NCBI RefSeq assembly: GCF_022539315.1
Contig: NC_066317.1
Coordinates: 70,229,190-70,293,189 of the forward strand
DNA: 64,000 nt
Source of the DNA: Serinus canaria
Lineage: Eukaryota; Chordata; Aves; Passeriformes; Fringillidae
Reading direction: 5' to 3'
Part shown: in pieces, positions 59,805 to 64,000 of the stretch
Numbering within the stretch: position 1 is the first letter of the stretch
Layout: each line of letters opens with the position of its first letter
Made by a program: the position numbers and the translations under genes
Notes under the pieces: generated by a model
The model's database searches: none
Seen by the model: the letters and a program-made list of their open reading frames with translations, nothing else
Told to the model about the DNA's origin: nothing

Positions 59805-60426
59805 GGCTTTTGGGACTTGAGCTGGTCAGAGTGACTCTGAGACACGTTAGAAACTCTCTTTTCTTAGCTTGGCGCTCGAAGAAGGAGTCAGAGCTTTCCA
59901 TTTCTCAGTTTTAAGGTTTATTGTATCTTATCGATGACATTTTTTCTTTTGACTTGCTGAGGTCTGCTCAGCAAGACAGAGGCCCCCGGGTGGTGTTATT
60001 TTTTATACTAGAAACTATGTGTACAATATTTACAATTACTTTTTAATACTTATCACTTTTGTTAGACAGTGAGCTTCTACTCTAATCTAAAAGTGCCACC
60101 ATCACAGCAGAAGATGGAGGCTAAGAAGAAGAAGAAGGAGAAAGTGTGTTCAGCCTGAGATTCTTCTAGTTTGCTTTTTCAACTCTCATTCTAAAAACTT
60201 CCAAAAAATCTATTTTTCACTTTGTGATAAATTCACTGTCATTCTACTTAAACTTTTGTGGCTTGTAATTCTTCATATAAGGTTGAATTTATTTTTTTTA
60301 AGGGCTAAATCAAAGGCTGAATCAAAGGGTTAAGAGACCTGGGCTCTGTGCCAAGGTCTCTGAGCCCCCCCCGGGCAGGGGCTCGAGTCTTCTAGGGCAG
60401 CCAGAGAAAGTTCCTGGGTTCCAACA
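59805..60426 (-). mobile_element. probable solo LTR in CYP26B1 intron 4
   Basis: On the minus strand the block starts TGTTGGAACCC at 60,426. It carries a TATA box (TATAAAA, 60,001-60,007) and a polyadenylation signal AATAAA (59,917-59,922) 79 bases further on, the order expected of U3-R-U5. It ends about 50 bp from the exon 5 acceptor. The five bases 'agagg' occur on both sides (59,800-59,804 and 60,427-60,431) and may be a target-site duplication. The 3' terminus is not the canonical CA, so that edge is uncertain. No retroviral coding region accompanies it. It lies in the same orientation as the gene. Confidence 0.65.
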
Positions 60427-60499
60427 AGAGGCCACCAACCTCAGCACCTCAAGGTGCCACGGGGTGTTCTTCACCCCAAAAGATTTCCAGCCTGGCCTC

Positions 60500-60690
60500 A
60501 GAGTCGTGGAATGGTTTGGGTTGGATGGAAGTGAAGGATCAACCTTGTTCCAACCCCAGGGACACCTCCCGCTGTCCCAGGGTGCTCCAAGCCCTGCCCA
60601 ACCTGGCCTTGGGTGCTCCCAGGGATGGAGGAGCCACAGACTCTCCCAAAAAACAGGTGCTCCAAAGATTTAGGATGCAAAGGGACCGAG
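60500..60690 (-). mobile_element. CR1 LINE tail in intron 4
   Basis: 'gtggaatggtttgggttgga', 'gtcccagggtgctccaagcc', 'ggccttgggtgctcccaggg'. A further antisense CR1 scrap, 'ggccttggacacttccaggg', lies at 60,828-60,870. Confidence 0.85.
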
Positions 60691-61079
60691 TGACCTGAGG
60701 AAGGATCGCATCACAAAGCTGGGAGAGGGAAAAAATGGAATGTGGAGGGAGATGGATTCTCCTGGGTGATTTCCCACCCACCAGGATGGATGAGGGAAAT
60801 CTGAGCCAATCTGTGTCCATTCTCAGTGGCCTTGGACACTTCCAGGGATCCAGGGGCAGCCACGGCCTGGTCACGTTTGACTGGAAGGTCACTCCTGGGA
60901 CAGCCACCACGAGGAGCTTCACCCAGAACCTCTGAGGATCAGACAAAAACCCAGGAGATGGCTCCTGGCATGCCATGACCCTGCTGCAGATAAGAACCTG
61001 CTGAGGGTCAGGCTCCTGTGCCCTGCAAAGGAGGCGCCAGGAGAAGTGGAAAACTCGGGGGATGCAGTTGACCAAGGCT

Positions 61080-61300
61080 TCTGTTGTGACCAGGGAGGTT
61101 CAGGTTGGATATCAGGAAAAATTTCTTTCCTGGAAGAGGGGCCAGGCGTTGGAAGGGGCTGCCTGGGACAGTGATGGAGTCACCATCCCTGAAAGCATTC
61201 AAAAACAGAGTGGATGTGGAATTTTGTGGTATGGTTTAGTGGGGATGGAGGTTGGCCTTGATCACCTTGGAGGCCTTTTCCAAGCTTATTAATTCCACGG
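61080..61300 (+). mobile_element. CR1 LINE 3' fragment in intron 4
   Basis: Opposite orientation to the gene: 'gggaggttcaggttggatat', 'gatggagtcaccatccctga', 'atggtttagtggggatggag', ending near 'ttaattccacggaatg'. Confidence 0.82.
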
Positions 61301-61510
61301 AATGCTTTGCAGAAAGGGCTGGGCACAACCAGCAAATAAATAAAGCAACTGGTATGGATCCACCACCCCAGGGTCCACCAACGCTTCGTGGTCCCCCAGC
61401 TCTCAGGTCTGCCCCAAAAATTCCTCCTGGGATCATCCCTCACTTTTCCCTTTAGGAAGGCCCTGCCCTGAGCAGAACAATCCCAAGGTGGCCCCAGGGA
61501 AGGGCTTTAC

Positions 61511-61666
61511 CTTCAGCTCCTGCATGGTCAGCTCCTTGCCGTGCTCCTTCCCGCTCTCGATCAGGATGTCCAGGGCGTCGGCGTAGTCCTTGCCCTGCGT
61601 GTTCTGCAGCTTCTCCTGGATGGCTTTTTCCAGCCCCTTCTGCAGCGTCTCCCGGGCCCGGATTCC
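61511..61666 (-). CDS. CYP26B1: CYP26B1 exon 4
   Basis: Encodes 52 residues beginning [16 protein letters not shown] and ending TMQELK. The acceptor is 'tgctccacag' followed by GGA ATC, and the donor is AAG followed by gtaaag. Both borders are phase 0. The segment forms the G-H helix region that precedes the I-helix in P450s and contains the CYP26-like [15 protein letters not shown]. Length and frame match the neighbouring exons exactly. Confidence 0.96.
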
Positions 61667-62617
61667 CTGTGGAGCAGGAAGCGCTCAGACCACGCCACCA
61701 GCAGCACCTTGCCCGTCCCAGGAGCTGCAGACGTGCTCAGGACAGGTCCGAGCCATAAAAGCAGAGGCTCAAAGAAGGGTGTGAAGATGTTGGAGGTGTC
61801 CCCTGGGCAGGAGGAGTAAAGCCGGGGTGGGGGAGATCACAGGAGGAGTAATCAACACCTAGGTGTAAATGACAGGTCTGGGCTGGGAGCCCCTGTCCGG
61901 CACCGGTTCACAGCCCCCGGCTCCTCCTGGCATGTATGGAAATCCCTGGGAAAATTGGCTCTCAAAGGAAAGCCCATTCATCCCAAAGAATCCTCTTCCC
62001 CAGCAATTTGATCACCTGGTCCCAGTAAAGCAATTCCTGCGGGAGTGCAGCTGCTGGGGGCTAACCTGCTGCTGGGAATGATTCCGGGCTCCGAGGGGAT
62101 GGAATCGTTCCCATGGGCAAACAGCAATAAAAAAATAATGCAGGGATATCAGAAAAATAATTTTCTGTATTTTTGTTACCAAAATTCCCTGTGAAAAAAG
62201 AAAAATTATATCTATTTTTTTGTTATGTTTTCATTTTGCATCAATGGAAAAAAACCTGGAATACTCCGGGAATTAGAAGGACCTGATTTAGTTTTGGGAA
62301 TTACAAGGATCTGTTTTAGTTCCCGGAATTACCAGGACCTGTTTCACTCCAAGGTCAGGAGGGAATTAAAAGGAGAAGGGTCCCACAAAGCAAAAAAACA
62401 GAGCAAAGTGCCAAATGAGGAAAAACACAAATTAAATCTGGGCACGTCCTGACTGTTTCCTCTCATCAAACCACTCCAACCACCAAGGAACACGTTTTCC
62501 CCTAAGCCAGGAATTGTGGCCCAAAACGGACTCCTTGAGGTCAGAGGGTGAGCGATCCCACCTCCAACGGGGAAAGGCGCCGATTAATCACCGCCCGTTA
62601 ATTAACCAGCGCTATCA

Positions 62618-62917
<300 letters not shown>

Positions 62918-64000
62918 CTACGGAAAACGGCAAGGAGAGGTTTGTCCGCGGCCCCGACACAGCCTTGTCCAAGGTGTCCTACAGGGAGGTGTAGCCATTC
63001 CAAATTCTTCACCCAGTTCCTAAAAAAGCTGCCAGGAACACCAGCTCTTCCTGAAATTCCCACCACGACCATCACAAGTGACGGGGAATCACGGAGCAAA
63101 CCAGGGATTGAAGGAATTCCTCCATCCCACGTGTGGCAGGAGGGACAGAGACACATTTCCGTGTCCAAAGGATCCCAGCTCTGCTGATCCCATGGTTTGG
63201 GTGTCACTCATGCACCTTTTCCACAGGGATTCTCCAGCATCCAACACAAGGGGAAAACACAACTCTCCCAACGGGAAGCACTGACAATTCCTCCCACCTC
63301 TCCATCACCTTTTCCTTCTTTTTTTTTTTTTTTTTTATTTTTTTCATGGATGCAAACCGAAGCAAAATAATTATTTTGGAGCCTTTAGGATCTCTGTGGA
63401 GTCTGGCTGAACTCCGACAGGGGTTCAAGCGGGGAAGAGCCGCTGCACGTAGGCAGAGGCCGCGATCGCCCTCGGCTCATTTCCTTGGGAAACCAGGGGA
63501 AAAAAAAAAATTCCTGATGTCAGCAGCCAGCGTTAATTTAAGCCCTGCGAGTAAACAGTGAGCAGGACTGGGCCTCCCCAGGTCCCCCACGCTAACGGCT
63601 CCTTACTCCAATTTTTTTCCTCCAATTTGGGCCCGGGCCCGCTGGAGGAGCTCAGCAATGCCAGGAATGTCCCTTCCCGGCACAGCAGCGCTTTCATTCG
63701 GCATTCCCGCCGCATCCCTCGCCGAGCGAGGGGGGAAAGTGCTGTTTGTTTATTTTTTATTAACCTACACACACGCACGGGGCAGGACGCACACGCACTG
63801 CAGGCCTCCAGGAAAATCCAATTAAACCAGGATTCCAAGGAGGGAGCTGCGCGCCGGAGCCTCCACCGGTGGCCGCTTCCCGGCGGGAATGGAGGCGAGG
63901 TGGGGGGGCTGCCAAGTTATCAACCCACCGAGAGGAGCGAAATCAAAGCCGCCCCCTCTTTTCCATGAGCGCCGGGCTCGCCGGAGCTGTAAATGTGAGA
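62918..64000 (-). other. CYP26B1: CYP26B1 intron 2 (partial), CpG-rich towards the right edge
   Basis: No exon 2 sequence was recognised before the edge of the window. From about 63,400 CpG becomes frequent ('gagccgctgcacgtaggcag', 'ctgcgcgccggagcctccac'), consistent with the approach to a promoter-side CpG island. A T run lies at 63,318-63,335. Confidence 0.5.

Overview
This is vertebrate nuclear DNA, almost certainly from a songbird (passerine). Two observations support that. The right end carries a clear spliced retinoic-acid hydroxylase gene (CYP26B1). The rest is crowded with 5'-truncated CR1 LINE tails of the avian type, recognisable by the block reading 'tccaggtggatccaa...ggccttgggcactgcc' and by ends in 'ccattccatgattc'. 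There are no bacterial-style operons, and almost all long open frames are by-products of repeats.

Layout. Positions 1 to about 54,600 are non-coding DNA beyond the 3' end of CYP26B1. They hold about 30 CR1 fragments in both orientations, at least eight minisatellite or larger tandem arrays (60 bp at 5-6.7 kb; ~204 bp x3 at 15.6-16.2 kb; ~39 bp at 23.9-24.5 kb; ~33 bp at 35.9-36.7 kb; ~36 bp at 44.5-45.1 kb; 31 bp inside a CR1 at 46.6-47.1 kb; 26 bp hairpin units at 47.8 kb; 23 bp at 52.6-54.35 kb), and a set of interlocking inverted repeats at 8.3-9.8 kb. Between the repeats lie patches of unique sequence rich in TAAT-type, AP-1-like and nuclear-receptor-like motifs. These resemble the conserved non-coding elements usual around developmental genes. 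One 67-bp stretch at 29,009-29,075 has a complete set of splice signals and an open frame, and may be an unidentified exon on the + strand.

Positions ~54,620 to 64,000 carry CYP26B1 on the minus strand: a probable ~2.6-3.1 kb 3' UTR, then coding exons 6, 5, 4 and 3 in ascending coordinate order (368 codons plus stop). All four exons have GT/AG borders and keep a continuous reading frame with every junction in phase 0. The I-helix, ExxR, FDPDRF and haem-cysteine motifs are intact. Exons 1 and 2 and the promoter lie beyond the right edge. Introns 3 to 5 hold CR1 copies and one probable solo LTR.

Function. CYP26B1 clears all-trans retinoic acid in embryonic tissues. The flanking DNA may hold its enhancers, and two perfect DR1 nuclear-receptor motifs (12,595 and 57,306) fit that idea but do not prove it. 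I found no convincing new multi-gene system. The most unusual content is structural: a CR1 dimer with the same junction in five copies, a VNTR inside CR1, a higher-order minisatellite nested in an older ~182-bp repeat, and several perfect foldbacks.
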